Source: Lanius collurio
Lineage: Eukaryota; Chordata; Aves; Passeriformes; Laniidae
NCBI GenBank assembly: GCA_020086605.1
Contig: JACBWW010000015.1
Coordinates: 16,298,320 to 16,362,319 of the forward strand
Length of the DNA stretch: 64,000 nt
Direction: 5' to 3'
Below the pieces are notes generated by a model. That model did no database searches. It was not told the DNA's origin and saw nothing but the letters and a program-made list of their open reading frames with translations. Below, piece after piece: positions 23,448 to 35,247 of the stretch. The position numbers and the translations under genes are program-made. Position 1 is the first letter of the stretch. Each line of letters opens with the position of its first letter.

Positions 23448-26400
23448 TTGTAGCTACCACCACCACATTGCTCTTAGGGTGCAGTCAGTGCTCCAACCAC
23501 TCAGCTTGAGAGCACCCCAGGAGCAGCTCCCTCCATAGTGCTAGCATGACTAACACATTCTCTTTTGGGGCAGAACATATTGCAAATGTTATTCTAAACC
23601 GTGAGGTCTCTTTAATTGGTCCCTTTCAGTAGATCCCAACAGTCTCATTAATCTGCAATGCTTAAAACTTTAGATCTAAATAAAATAATTTACCATGGAG
23701 CGGCAGTTGATCTACAAAATAACTGCAAAAGCTGAGATTGGCTATAAAATATGGGCTCTGACAGTTGCAGGAATTGTTTCTGACAACACACATGCAGGCA
23801 CACAGAGTCAAAAAGTAATCTTTCATATCCCAAAGAAATGAAACCAGGTAAGCATGTTGTTTTCCTTTGTCCATCCGCAAGTAAGTCTTTTTCCTTCATC
23901 TCCTGTTCTTGGTTCTTCCTTTCCCAGCTTTTCTTTTTTGAAATTAAATGAGCAGAAAAGGAAAAATAAGAAAAGCAACTAAGCTCTATTAGCTCTGAAT
24001 TGCCTAGCTAGCACTGGTTTGAGATGGTAAAAAAAAAAGAAAGGAAAATTATATTGGGAAGATCTTCTAGTCCTTGGACTACAACTGATTTGAAGTCCAA
24101 ATGTACTTCCAGATAAGCTGGAAGGGGGGTGGGAGGGGGATTTTAGTATAGTTATACATTCAAATTCTCATATAGGAATAGTAAATGCTTTAACAAAAAA
24201 ATTTAGAAATAAAATGCTTCCCATTCAAAATGTTTCACTACTTCTATATGCTTCTTAAGTTGTGCCATGACAAGGCACAGTAATATGTAATGAAAATAAG
24301 AGGTGTCACCACTGCAGGACACAGCCTACCAGTTCTGCCACAGACTGTGCTGAAGATGCCTGTCCTCTTAAATGTGCATTTCAAAGAGAGGCAAAAGCCA
24401 CAGCAACAGTACTATACAGAAAGGATTATTTTCTTTTGTTTAGAGATCACAGAATTCACATGGATACTGAGAAGATGTTGCTAGAACAACTTAGGGATAT
24501 TATTGTCTTTAAAAATATTTAAATGAATTATTGAAACATTTTTGCCTGCTCTCCTCATCCATCTCTACAGACTGTGAAATTTCAGCAAATCCAAAAAAAA
24601 AAAAAATAAAAAAAAGAAAAAAAGAAAAGCTGTATTCAGCAAGCAAACAAGCAAACATTGGACCTGAATTAAAATATATGCTTTCCTTCACTGCTTTTGA
24701 CAGAAACACAACTTATTGCTGTTGTTGGGCTCCAATACTCGGTGACAGCAGCTACAGGAGGAAGGTGAAGCATATCTTGATAAACACAGACTAGCCCAAA
24801 AGAAAGCACTTCAACCACAAAGCAGCCTCTCCCAAATGCCTTGCTTTTTACTTGCTACAAAGCATTGCCAATCAGTTTCTGCCCTGTGGCTGTGTATCTT
24901 CGCAGCGCCATAACAGAAACCATTTTAAACCCAAGCAAACAGCTTTCTGCCAGATAGTCATCCAGCTGAAGATGAGCTAGGAGTTGCTCTGGTTTTGGTT
25001 ACCTGCACAGCTCTGACACAGCTGGTTTCTTCTCCCAGAGAAGAGAAAACTATATCATGACAACAAACACCATCCCAGAACTCTCCTCTTCTAATCGTGA
25101 CCCTCAAGCTTGTTTCCACTCCAGCCCTTCCTGGATGCTGCCACCTCTCACTGTGAAGACTGTGGTTTCCCATCAGGTCTAGTTAAGTGGAGAGTTTCCC
25201 AGAAAGGAGGCACAAAACTAATAAAGCAATTAGTGACCAATTAAGTTCATTAACACTGTTTACCTACAGGAGAAAGGCGAGCCTTAACTAATTAGTGGTA
25301 AGTTTATTTTTAAGAGTGAAAAAGCCTTTTGAAAATACCTTCTGAGTGACAATGTTTGTTTATAGACAGCCATCAAGGTATTGCGTTTTTCCACCCTCTC
25401 CTAACTTATTTCAGATGTTAAGAGAACAACTCATCATTCAAAGCATAATATGCTTGATTCAAGTAAGGGAACCATTTTTTGCAGTAGCAATGGTTTAGTG
25501 CTGTGTTTTTTAACATTGATCATGAGCTGATTTTGGGCAATGATTACGACTGCAACCCTGCTGAGAGTTATGAATTATCAGCACCTCAGCAACAGAGAAT
25601 ATTAAGCCTCGGTTCAGCTCTCCAAATAGAACGTGAGGAAAAATCTTTCCCAGCCTTTAAAAGCATCTTTTCAGTGTACTAGAAGTTTGTATACATTTTG
25701 TTATATCCTTCTGCTAACTTTTACTGAGGCAAAATTCCTCTACACAGAACAGAACTCAGAGACAAATATAAAACTGCAAATATAAAACTATCTTGTGCGT
25801 AGCTGTATATTGCCATGCACATATTTTTACCCTTTGCTCTTAGGACAGGAGAAAAATCAGGCCTCAATAAGACTTTTCTGTTTCAGCTTTGCACATAAAA
25901 AACACCCAGAGAATTGTGGGGCTCTTGCAGTTGGGAAAACGCATGGATTTTTGTCTGTACTCACAAGAAACAGATAAGCACCATGAACATGGATAGGACT
26001 AAAAGCATTAGCCCAAAGAATAGTGAATGGAATCTCATTAATTAGAAAATAGTTAATATTTACATGCTTCAAGAATTTACTTTTGTCTCTACATCAAATT
26101 TGAATTGTAGGATCTAATCTTTGTGCTTCTGTTACAAACCTGTCTTTTCTTTCCTAGTGTTTTGAAATGTTATCTTCTAGAAGCTCTTCTGTCTGTGTCC
26201 ACTGCCCTTCAAACAATTCCCTTAAATACATCAAGCATGACTAAAGGACCCCCAGACTTGAAAACCCATGCAACAGATACTTCTTTCAAAATGTGACCAG
26301 CAAATGCTCTCATATAACAAAAACTGAAACTGGCTGAACACAGACTCCATTTTGCTGTATAGTCAGAGTTATTATGGAGTAAGTAGGACAAATCCAGTCT

Positions 26401-27877
26401 CTGCCTCACATCAGTCCAACAGCATTTATATTGTGCTCATGACTTTGAAGAAGTGTAACGCAGAAATTTGATTTCATGTCCATATATCTTCATACATAGA
26501 TGATTTGCCAACACTTAATATGTGATATCAGAATTACAGACTCAGTTTTTCTTCAGTCTGTCCCTTGCTTGGCAGTACCTTGCTTTGTTTAAAAGTATTT
26601 ATAAAAATCAGATAATAGTGAAAAATGGTTTTCATAACTGCTAACTTTTAAGTGCACAGGATCTATTAGATGCCCATGTTAAGGGGGTTAGAAACAGACA
26701 CTTCCATTTCAGAGATGAAGCATAAGAAGAAGTTCCTTCAAAAGTAAGAAAACTAACATACCAATCTCTCAGCCCAAGAGTGAAGTGTATTCATTCATAT
26801 ACATTTCTAGTATGATTTTAGGGGAAGTGAATAATTATCCTACCTCTAATAAAAGTTTTTGACTAATTTTGATGAGACAGAACCCTTTTTCTCTCTAGAC
26901 TTTTCAATGTGGAGAATATTTTACTATATTTATTTTTGCTTTTAAATACATTCTTAATTCTCATTTTACTGATGGAAAAAATTATTCGATATTTTCATAA
27001 GTTTTTTAAATAGCTGAATATTTTATCTTACAACTTTGAAATGATAAATTAATCCTTTTGTAAAGAAACATTCATATTCATTCTTATCAACCCTGGAAAT
27101 TTAAGGATATTAAATTAGATAAAAGATGTTTCCCTAATTTACTTTAAGAATATGTAGATATAACAAAAAACTTTTTTAAAATATCAAATATGTGTGACTT
27201 TCTAGAACAAAATACCACGCTTGACCTATTTTTGGATATGTGTTCCTAGAATATCCACATGCTTAAAGGACATACAAAAGTTCCTGGAAAATTAAACTTT
27301 TAAATAATTTGAATTAAGAAGCATTTTACACAGTAAGAATACAAAGGCAGTACTCATTGTTCTTGGTATATTAATTTCTGTAAAATAAGAAATGGCTTGA
27401 AAACGACTTGGTTTCCCCTGTTTAGATCAAAATGAACTATAGACCAAAGTTTTGTCATAAAATTTTTACACAGGAAGGTGTGAATTCACACAAAAAAGTT
27501 GCTACTTTGGTTTTTTTTTAACCAGAAATGTAAAAACCAGGATAACAGGACCTAAACTGTCACAATACATACAGGCAGTGCCAGACCGCCAGCCAAACTC
27601 TTCCCACCTGAAAATGCTAACTGGAATAAAGTTCTGAACCCCACTTCAAACACATTAAAAAATTTTCATAGAAGCAACACAGCATTGTCATTGTCCACTT
27701 CAGCTGATGTCAAGAACCTGGTAGCTCTGAAAGGTGTGACACATGTTACATACGGGTCCTGCAAGTTGAGAGCCAAGCTCAATTAATTGTTCTTTCACAG
27801 GCCCCATCCACCATCTTTCAAGCAATAATTCCTCAGTCTCTTCAGCTACCCAATAAGAAGAAATACACTTCCCTTTA
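23448..27877. other. Noncoding stretch with minor low-complexity DNA
   Basis: A G-rich patch (runs of 6, 3 and 5 G) lies at about 24,124-24,139. An A-rich tract with scattered G and T lies at 24,593-24,629. No open frame exceeds 87 codons and none is recognised. The frames at 24.5-24.8 kb are artefacts of the A-rich tract. Confidence 0.6.
25763..25790. repeat. 14-bp tandem duplication
   Basis: CAAATATAAAACTG at 25,763-25,776 is followed immediately by CAAATATAAAACTA; 13 of 14 positions match. It is a small replication-slippage duplication with no visible function. Confidence 0.8.
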
Positions 27878-27880
27878 GTG

Positions 27881-28414
27881 ATGGATGCTGTGGTGATGAA
27901 TGCACTGCAGGTGCTCACCTACAAGAGAAATGGCATCACAACCACAGATGTGTCGTGTGGCAAGCTGCCTCTAGGGCTGACACTGCAGCCTCCTCTACCC
28001 TGTTACACCCTGTGGACTCTGGGATCCATCAGGGACAAAGTAGTATTCTGCTGTTTTGAGGACAGAACAACAAACACTGTGGAGTTCTGCTACTGTCAAA
28101 TCAGGCCCTACTACATTATGCCAGCCAGGGATATTTGGGACATCAGCTTTGTTCTACAACATGAGTTTTACCAAAAGCCAGCCAGGGTTAGGGGTAGAAT
28201 AGTAATAAAAAAAGTTCTTGTCTTGTTATTTTCTCTCAGTTTGGTTTGTCCTTCACTGGCAGGGCTACAAGAATTTTTCTGCTTGGTCAGCTTGACCAAA
28301 AAGGCCCAAAATGCTGAGGTTTTATACCCACTGCCTTCATTCATTGACTGCACTAAAATTATTTTTGAGCCAACAGCTTGGACGGTTCTCATCTATTATT
28401 TAGTATTTCATTGA
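27881..28414 (+). other. Longest open frame in the window (177 codons from ATG), unassigned
   Basis: The frame opens at ATG 27,881 (a GTG lies directly before it) and runs 177 codons. The local sequence is GC-richer than its flanks, which lengthens random frames. The conceptual product is rich in Leu, Val, Cys and Phe. A hydrophobic stretch near residues 110-130 (VLVLLFSLSLVCPSLAGL) could pass for a membrane segment. No domain or repeated motif is recognisable. Opposing-strand frames of 72 and 74 codons overlap it. With roughly 2,000 start codons in six frames, a run this long is expected around once or less in 64 kb, so chance is adequate. It could also be decayed coding DNA of an unrecognised retroelement. 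Confidence 0.2.
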
Positions 28415-29513
28415 GCTCAGTGTATCAGAGATCATCAGCATTTCCCATAGATTTTTATCTCCACCATTTAGCTTGATAATGTTTTTGGTTGATTATTGTG
28501 GCTCTCTTTAGCAATAGGGGAAAAAGAGACATCAAGCTCTTAGAAGGCAGCTATGTATATCCTAGGATTATAATTACTCAATTTGTGATATTAAAGAGAT
28601 TCCTGTTGTAAAGATCATGGATATCTGCCACATCTGTGTGGGCTCATCAGAACTAGCTTTACACCAATCCTGGTCAATAGCCATGCAAAACCAGAGACGA
28701 GCATGAGTTAAGCGCTTGGCTACCCAAGCAGTTTTGTGGATACACTAGAAAATTCACCTTTTGTATACACAGGAATTGAGTGTCATCACCTTAGTGTGGA
28801 AATACAAAAACAAGAGTAGTGCTCTTACCTGTAACATTTAAAACCATTTTGAGGGACCACCATCACCCCCCACAAATAGAAAGTTACACTTTGAAATCTA
28901 AAGGATGTTAAGAGAAAGGATATACTTATTGAGTTACTTCATGACATCTACAAGTGTGAAGCTGGCCACAGTGAAATTTGTAGGAAAAACACTTTCTGAA
29001 GAAATAGATATAAAATAGAGAGAAAAAAAACATGGTATAAGAAAAGATTGGGATTGACCTGCTGTTTCAAAAGTCCAGGTGAGTTTCACTGCAAAGGTCA
29101 GTGACAATAACATGAGACAAGGGTCTTTTGGCAAAACTCACCTGCAAAGGAGAAATTCAGTACCGTGCTCATGTAGGTTTGTGCGCACAAATTTCAATAA
29201 TAAATAGTAGTGTTATTTTTCTTCATTGTTTTTTCCTGCATCTTAAGTACACCTTTACAAATACTTCGCCAGAGAGCATGGGACCTATTAACTTTTGTTT
29301 CACCAGTGTGGCATTTCTGTAAACTTTAGAAAGTACATAATTCCAACACTTAATATTGTAAGCGTGATGCAGTAGAAATCTTAATCAGAGCTCTTACTCA
29401 CATTGAAATACATCCCCATTTAGTGACTATCCCATTTAAGGAAAGTTTTCCTGAACCATCACTTAATGTAAACCAAATGTCCTCTGCAGCTCCTTCCTCC
29501 TACTGAAGCATTT
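28415..29513. other. AT-rich noncoding stretch
   Basis: Only short frames (66 codons at most) are present, with no recognisable repeat or RNA gene. Confidence 0.65.
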
Positions 29514-29668
29514 TGACCCTTAGCCACCATATTAACACCTCTAATTGTAACTGACAGGGCAATTTCCTGGTTGCCATTGTGCGAGACAAGCAGAGAACAC
29601 TAGCCACAAGCAATTTATGACCTTTGACTGTCATATTAACTCTTTTAATTGTAACTGACAGGGCAGTT
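29514..29668. repeat. Degenerate direct repeat, two 51-bp copies 104 bp apart
   Basis: The copies are 29,514-29,564 and 29,618-29,668. Both begin TGACC, contain CATATTAAC and end with the shared block TAATTGTAACTGACAGGGCA followed by ATT or GTT. About 41 of 51 positions agree, with no gaps. The roughly 80% identity implies an old local duplication or two copies of one unit of a decayed repeat. The intervening 53 bp are not obviously related. Confidence 0.8.
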
Positions 29669-32050
29669 AGGCCAAAAAGTGTCCCAGCAAAGCAGTCCAG
29701 GCAGTTGTGAACGTCCCACTAAAGCCAAAGAAGGAGTATCCAGTCATCAATGTGGAAGGATTCATATGGAGAAAGAAGGGGCAATACCTGAGGCTGGACA
29801 ATCCTCAAACTTCCTGTAACCATCATTGATTTTTTTTGCTCCAATTTACACTAACATTCTTTGCTAAAATCCAGAACTACTTTTACTGATTGCATGGAAT
29901 TTGATTTTAACTTTTAAAGAAAATTTCCCAAAATGTTTGAATGAAAAATATTCTCAATATTCCTGCCCCCAATTACCTGATTTTTTATGTCAACAAATTC
30001 CAAATTCTTTGATGAAAAAGACAGTTCCTCAGCATTTTATGTTTGAAAATGTAAATATTCTTACTTAGTTTAAATAAAAACAATTATCTAGAGTCTTAGA
30101 AAACATCTGAAGTGAATGCACCTCTGGACAACAGCCACTGAAGCATGCTCTGACACGAGACGAAATAAGTGAGAGGTTATCTCAAGTGGAAAAGGGGAGT
30201 GCTGCAGAGGACACACATCCACTTTCGGTAAACTGGCCTCTAGAGGGTGAAATATTGGACTCACAAACACTTCAACAGTTTCATCCAGTAGATATCATCC
30301 AGCAGCAGGTGAGGGCACTAATCAGATGCTAAAAAGTCTCTGTCTTATTATTTATGTTTTAGTTCCTATATGCATAAACACTGATCATTGAATTTGAGTA
30401 TTTTGTTATATTTTTTGGTCTGCCCTATGGATGGGTTATATTCAAATAAGATAAAGATACTGGATACTTTCTTATTGCAATCTATCAATCCTTTTTCCTT
30501 TAGATGAAGAAATAAAACAGTGTTAGCTTGAAATTTAAACATAACCTGTAAAAAATCATAGAATCTCCTTTCAGATTTATATATCATGTCAAGCAACTTT
30601 TGTTAAATTCCAAGCAGTTTCTAACTGTCCAAGATTTCCCTTCCCAAGGTATCCTTCAAGAGAAAAGGGAGAAATCCACATTAAATCTAGAACAACTGAA
30701 TAGCCAGCGTTACCAAACACAGAAAGTTGGAACACTGAGGAGCTGAAAGAGATCCTAGTCCAAGAGTGCATGTTCACAAATGCCTCCTTTTGTGAGGCAA
30801 ACCCAGCTTGCCCCCTACATTCATCATCTTGTTCACAGGGCAGCCCTACAAACAACATGTCAGCTCAACTGAGAACGAAATTACACATTATAGACAACAT
30901 AATACCTTGTAGACACCAGAACAGGAAGATCTTCCTTCCCTACTTACTTTTCAACTACTGTTCCTCCTCCAGGCTTGACCTGACCCTTTCCATGTGCCAG
31001 CAGGAGCATGTCTCTGCTGAGCCAATTCAGCTCACTTTCCCCTGCAAAAGCACACAGACAGTTTTTGGTGGGATTACTTTTCTGCCAGTTTAGTGACTGC
31101 AATCAGCTCAAATTCCTCTTAGAGAGGGAGGGCTACACGGCCATCAGACAGGAGACAAGGGAAGAAGGGATAAAAACTCTCCTTTTTGCAGGCGCTGCAA
31201 CAGATTTAGGGCTAGCCAAGCTCAAAGACCTAACATGCAACATCATCCTGAAAGGTAGTTATAAAGAGAGCAATGCCAAGAAAAGACATAAACAGCACTG
31301 CATCCTCAGTTATGGTGTGTTTCATTGCTATGGATAATAGGTTTTGTATATTATATTAACATTGGCATAAATGTCATTAGGTAATTCTTTTTATTTTGAA
31401 AGTATCCAAGTAACAAAGGAGTCTGTCTTATTTTTAGAAAATGCCTTATAATCATCTCCACAGCAACATACAATCCTTCTGTGACTCCTTCTAATGGGTC
31501 TTCAGTGTCCTTGAACATGTTTACCCTCTCAGAAGTGATCATAAATGAGGAGTAGATTTGTGCTCTTTCAAATCTCTTGACAAACTTTTTCTGTTTCCTG
31601 CAGACCCTCAGCTTTATGTTGTTTCCTAGATACGTGTTCAAGTTTTAAGATATGCTGTCTGATTTTAAAAATCATTTAGTCAACATAACATCATGAATAT
31701 TATTAAATGAGACAGAAAACATTGTATAAACATTGCAAAAGTGAAAAGATGTTTATTGGGGCTGCTTCTTCTTGACATCACCAGTTACATTAAATTCTGA
31801 CTGTTGACATTCAGGTGCTCCCATTTTGCAATATATTCTCACATGTAAGGATAAATGGGATGTTGCCATAAAAGCTTTGAGCTCAGGCCAGCTTTAAGCA
31901 GAAAATTTTTGCACTGGTGCAGATTCTCAACAGTGTTTAATGTCATGGAAAAGGAAAAATTTCACATGTCCTATTTATGCACTGATAAGACCAGAGTTCT
32001 CATCTATGCAGCATGAAAATTAGCAATAAATGTAGAGAAGACCAAAAGGG
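29669..32050. other. Noncoding stretch before the TA/CA microsatellite
   Basis: The open frames (107 and 109 codons overlapping at 30.77-31.34 kb) are unrecognised. Within them, 31,192-31,254 is bracketed by an acceptor-like CTCCTTTTTGCAG and a donor-like AAAG|GTAGTT, but the donor is mediocre. No gene can be supported. Confidence 0.5.
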
Positions 32051-32052
32051 TG

Positions 32053-32088
<36 letters not shown>

Positions 32089-32136
32089 TATGCATATATA
32101 TATACACACATATGCATATATATATATATATATATA
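32051..32136. repeat. TA/CA dinucleotide microsatellite
   Basis: Alternating TA and (CA)-rich blocks are interrupted twice by ATATGCATAT. The array is almost wholly alternating purine-pyrimidine and largely self-complementary, so it can form cruciform or Z-like structures and is likely to be length-variable. The Tyr/Ile/Val-rich open frame across it on the minus strand is an artefact. Confidence 0.95.
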
Positions 32137-35100
32137 AAATATGAATTACAAGCATAAAAGAATTTGAGGAGAGAATTACCCAACATATTTACCTGCTACT
32201 GAAAGCTTTTCTGTGACGGGAGAAAACAAATTACAAAGAAACCGCCATAATTTTCTAAAACATCGTTAAAACTAATACGCCCCTACCTACCTTGCTTTAA
32301 ATGGTTTTGGCTGAGTTCCCTCTTGACACAGACACTGCTTTCTAAAATAGCCATCAAAAATACCCCATTATGTCTTTTTATCAGTAGCACAACAGACTAC
32401 CAAATTAGAAAAAATGAAAGTGAGAAGGAATTATAAAGCAAATTGGGATGAAAATTACTATTTCTCACCCTTCTCTGTCCTTTCGTATTAGTTGAAATCA
32501 TCTCCTTCGCTTCTTGTATTTAGACACATATCTGTAAATAGGCTTCTAACTTTCTGATTGCTTTATGTGTGTGATAGTAATTTAATTAAGAATTTAATAG
32601 CATCTTTTTTTAAAATTGTGTTCTTAGGAACTTAAACCTGATTGAAGCTCCTAATGTCAGGGAAATCTTTCTGCTTTTGCATTATTGCCTGAGAGAATAT
32701 AAACAAACTATTTCACACAACTCTTTGACAGGGACATAGTCTAAATTGCTACCTGCTTAATAAGCCTCTATGGAGGTCTTAAGCTGTTTCAGATGAGAAT
32801 AGATGTTTGATCAGATGCAGGAAGGTTATTTTAAGTAAGTATGCAACTATCTTGTCTGGTCTTTCAACAGCTAGATACTTCTACAAAGATCCATGGGAAT
32901 AGGGGGAATTCTACTTTAGTAGACTTTGCAAGGGTCCTGGAGGACTTGCTAAGAATGCTAAATAAACAAGGTCTCCCATTCCACCCAGCCACAAAGAGCT
33001 AACAAGCCCCCGCGACCCCTCCCTGTCCTCCAGCGGGCTGTACCTCCCACCGGCAGCCCACACTCATCAACACACAGGAGCACCAGATATCACACACCAG
33101 ATCCTGCTGTGATGAGCAAACACCAATCAACAGCCCCATTAGCCTCCAGAGGACAGTAAAGTTTGTTTACAGTAAATACTAGAGCACTGCCAGTGGAGGG
33201 ATGAACAGGAAATGCTGAGGAGGTTTCTCCCCTTTTTTTTTTCCAGGAACATTAGAAAGTTTGAGGTTTGTGTGAAGGGAAGCCTTGGGTATTGCTTTCT
33301 TCCTTCCAAAAAAACCCACAACACTGACGAAAATGCAATCATTTAAAATTAACAGTAATTTAAGTTTGGTTGGGTTTTTTTTTTTTTGTTAAAGAGCCTC
33401 CAATCAAAAAAAGTATGCTTTCAAAGGCAAGTATCTGTTGACGAACAATATATATAGCATTTTTCATGGGATTATCAAGAGAGAGTGCTAACCTTCATTA
33501 ACTAAGCATTATCCAGCTTTATGCAGATGTTTGTTATTGTTCTCCAGCCCTTCAACACTTTGCTCTAACATGTACTAAGTGAACTGGAATCACCAAGTTT
33601 TGCATCCAGGACTGACAGATTGTGGAAGAGATTTGGGCAAATCCTACAGTTTATAGAAAAGAATGAGATGTTGGGAGAGGTTTAGGGAGAAGATCCAAGA
33701 AAGTCTGAAATCCACCCTGTACATTGTCACACCTTAGCAGCACACTAGAGTGAGTCCCCCTCTCCTAGACAGGGGGAAAGATTGCTTCCTCCTCTGCATA
33801 CCCTTTGCACACAGCCTAGGGACGGCTCTGTTTGGAGACTGGATTCACTTCTGACCTTTGGTTAACGAAGACAATATAATTTATTATTCATACATATCTG
33901 CAGTCAGAAGATGTACACTGCAAGTAGCTGGTCTCATTCTTTGCTCAAGTAATGTGTGACTTGGACACTAGTCCAAATGTTGCTCCGTTCCTTGGAACCA
34001 GGGTTTGAATGGAAAGGAGAGTCTCAGTAGCCTGGCAGAAACTGACTTGAGCTTGAGCTCAGGGGGTGAATTGAGTTCCTTATCTTGTGGGTCTGAGGTG
34101 AGCTGTAAAACAGTAGTTGAAGGATGACTACTTAGCCAATCTCTAGAGTGGCTAAGTATTAGGCGAAAAGGAAGGGGAAGCTGTTAGGTAAGGCAATGGA
34201 AATGAATCTGCACATTTCATTAGTCATTTTTCAAAATAAAGAACGGGGAAATAATTCATGCAAGATGCCCATCACATGTTGTATTTATCTTACTAATATA
34301 TTAAAAAAAATATTCCTACATGAATCAATGGAGTTTCTGTACAGGACATGCATCAATTTCTTCTAAAATCCCTAAATGTTTTGAATCCACTGCCAGGCAT
34401 GTTTGTAACACTTCAGATGAGCCCCAGTCATCACCTCAGAAATGAGGGGAGGGCATGAGGGGAAGTCTGTCATGACAGTTAACCAAACAACAAACTACAT
34501 GTCAGCAGCAACATGACCGCATGATGTTGAATATAACTGAGCAAAAGCATTTAGATTTCCAAACTAATTTCCAGAATTGTGGTATTTATGTCTCTCTATA
34601 ACTCCTGACTCCTGCACCCTTTTCCAAGTAACATTTATAATGCATTCAAACTCCTGTATGTTTGAGTAGACCAACAGAAGCATTTGTAAGACACAGCGTA
34701 CATGGAGAAATGTTACATGGTAAAATGTTTATAGAAACTAGGTTGAAAGAGCTTCCCAGTGGTTACACCTCTTCATCCACCCTTCCATTAACTTAATTAA
34801 GCTAACCCATAGGTTTACAAGCCTGGGGGACCTAGAGAACTTGATCTGAAAAGAAAAATAAAGGGTTTAATCACCAGGACAGGTTTTCCAGTTGTCATGG
34901 CTCTAGTGTTTATAACCTGCTCACTTACATAAACCCGAACTTCCATTACTTGCCCGAGAGTCTCAGATCAATATTATAGATAAAGGTAAAGCTTAAGGTA
35001 AACGATCACCCTATAAGATGATGGGAATAGTAATTTTAGTGAACATCAAGCACATTAGGATATAGTAAACTTGCACAGACATAATAAATTCATCAGCTAT

Positions 35101-35195
35101 TTCTGCTGATTGATCTGTATTCCAGTTTAATTAGCCATGAAAGAGTCAATTTTTTTTTTTTCTGAAGCCTTTCCTCCCCCTCTTTTTTGTTACAG
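32137..35195. other. AT-rich noncoding stretch with a GC-richer patch near 33 kb
   Basis: A short GC-rich patch (about 32,990-33,070) is C-rich on the plus strand and unassigned. A 13-T run is at 33,375-33,387. Unique-looking sequence at about 32,540-32,820 has TTTAATTAAG-type homeodomain cores. No open frame exceeds 67 codons. Confidence 0.6.
34129..34158. repeat. Perfect 10-bp inverted repeat with 10-nt loop
   Basis: TACTTAGCCA at 34,129-34,138 is the reverse complement of TGGCTAAGTA at 34,149-34,158. No T run follows and the stem is too short for a microRNA precursor. It could be a dimeric protein site or chance. Confidence 0.75.
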
Positions 35196-35247
35196 ATCAC
35201 TGCCACAAAGGATAATCCCCAGCTGTCAAGTTAAGGAAATTTAAAAG
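35196..35247 (+). other. Short exon-like segment with strong acceptor (unverified)
   Basis: A long polypyrimidine tract (about 35,150-35,190) ending TTTTTTGTTACAG precedes the segment. A donor AAAG|GTAGGT follows, with its GT at 35,248. The 52-bp segment has stops in all three frames except at its extreme end, so if spliced it would be noncoding. It may equally be a chance arrangement. Confidence 0.2.

Noticed and set aside
24593..24629. A-rich tract as the poly(A) tail of a processed pseudogene
   Set aside because: No recognisable gene-derived sequence lies upstream and there is no target-site duplication around it; it is better described as a simple repeat.
31192..31254. 63-bp exon-like segment between CTTTTTGCAG and AAAG|GTAGTT
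   Set aside because: The donor is weak and the surrounding frame is unrecognised. Chance pairs of this quality are common.
32004..32186. 60-codon frame of Ile/Tyr/Val on the minus strand
   Set aside because: It is simply the translation of the TA/CA microsatellite.
34129..34158. Hairpin as a microRNA or terminator
   Set aside because: The stem is only 10 bp, far shorter than a microRNA precursor, and no T run follows.
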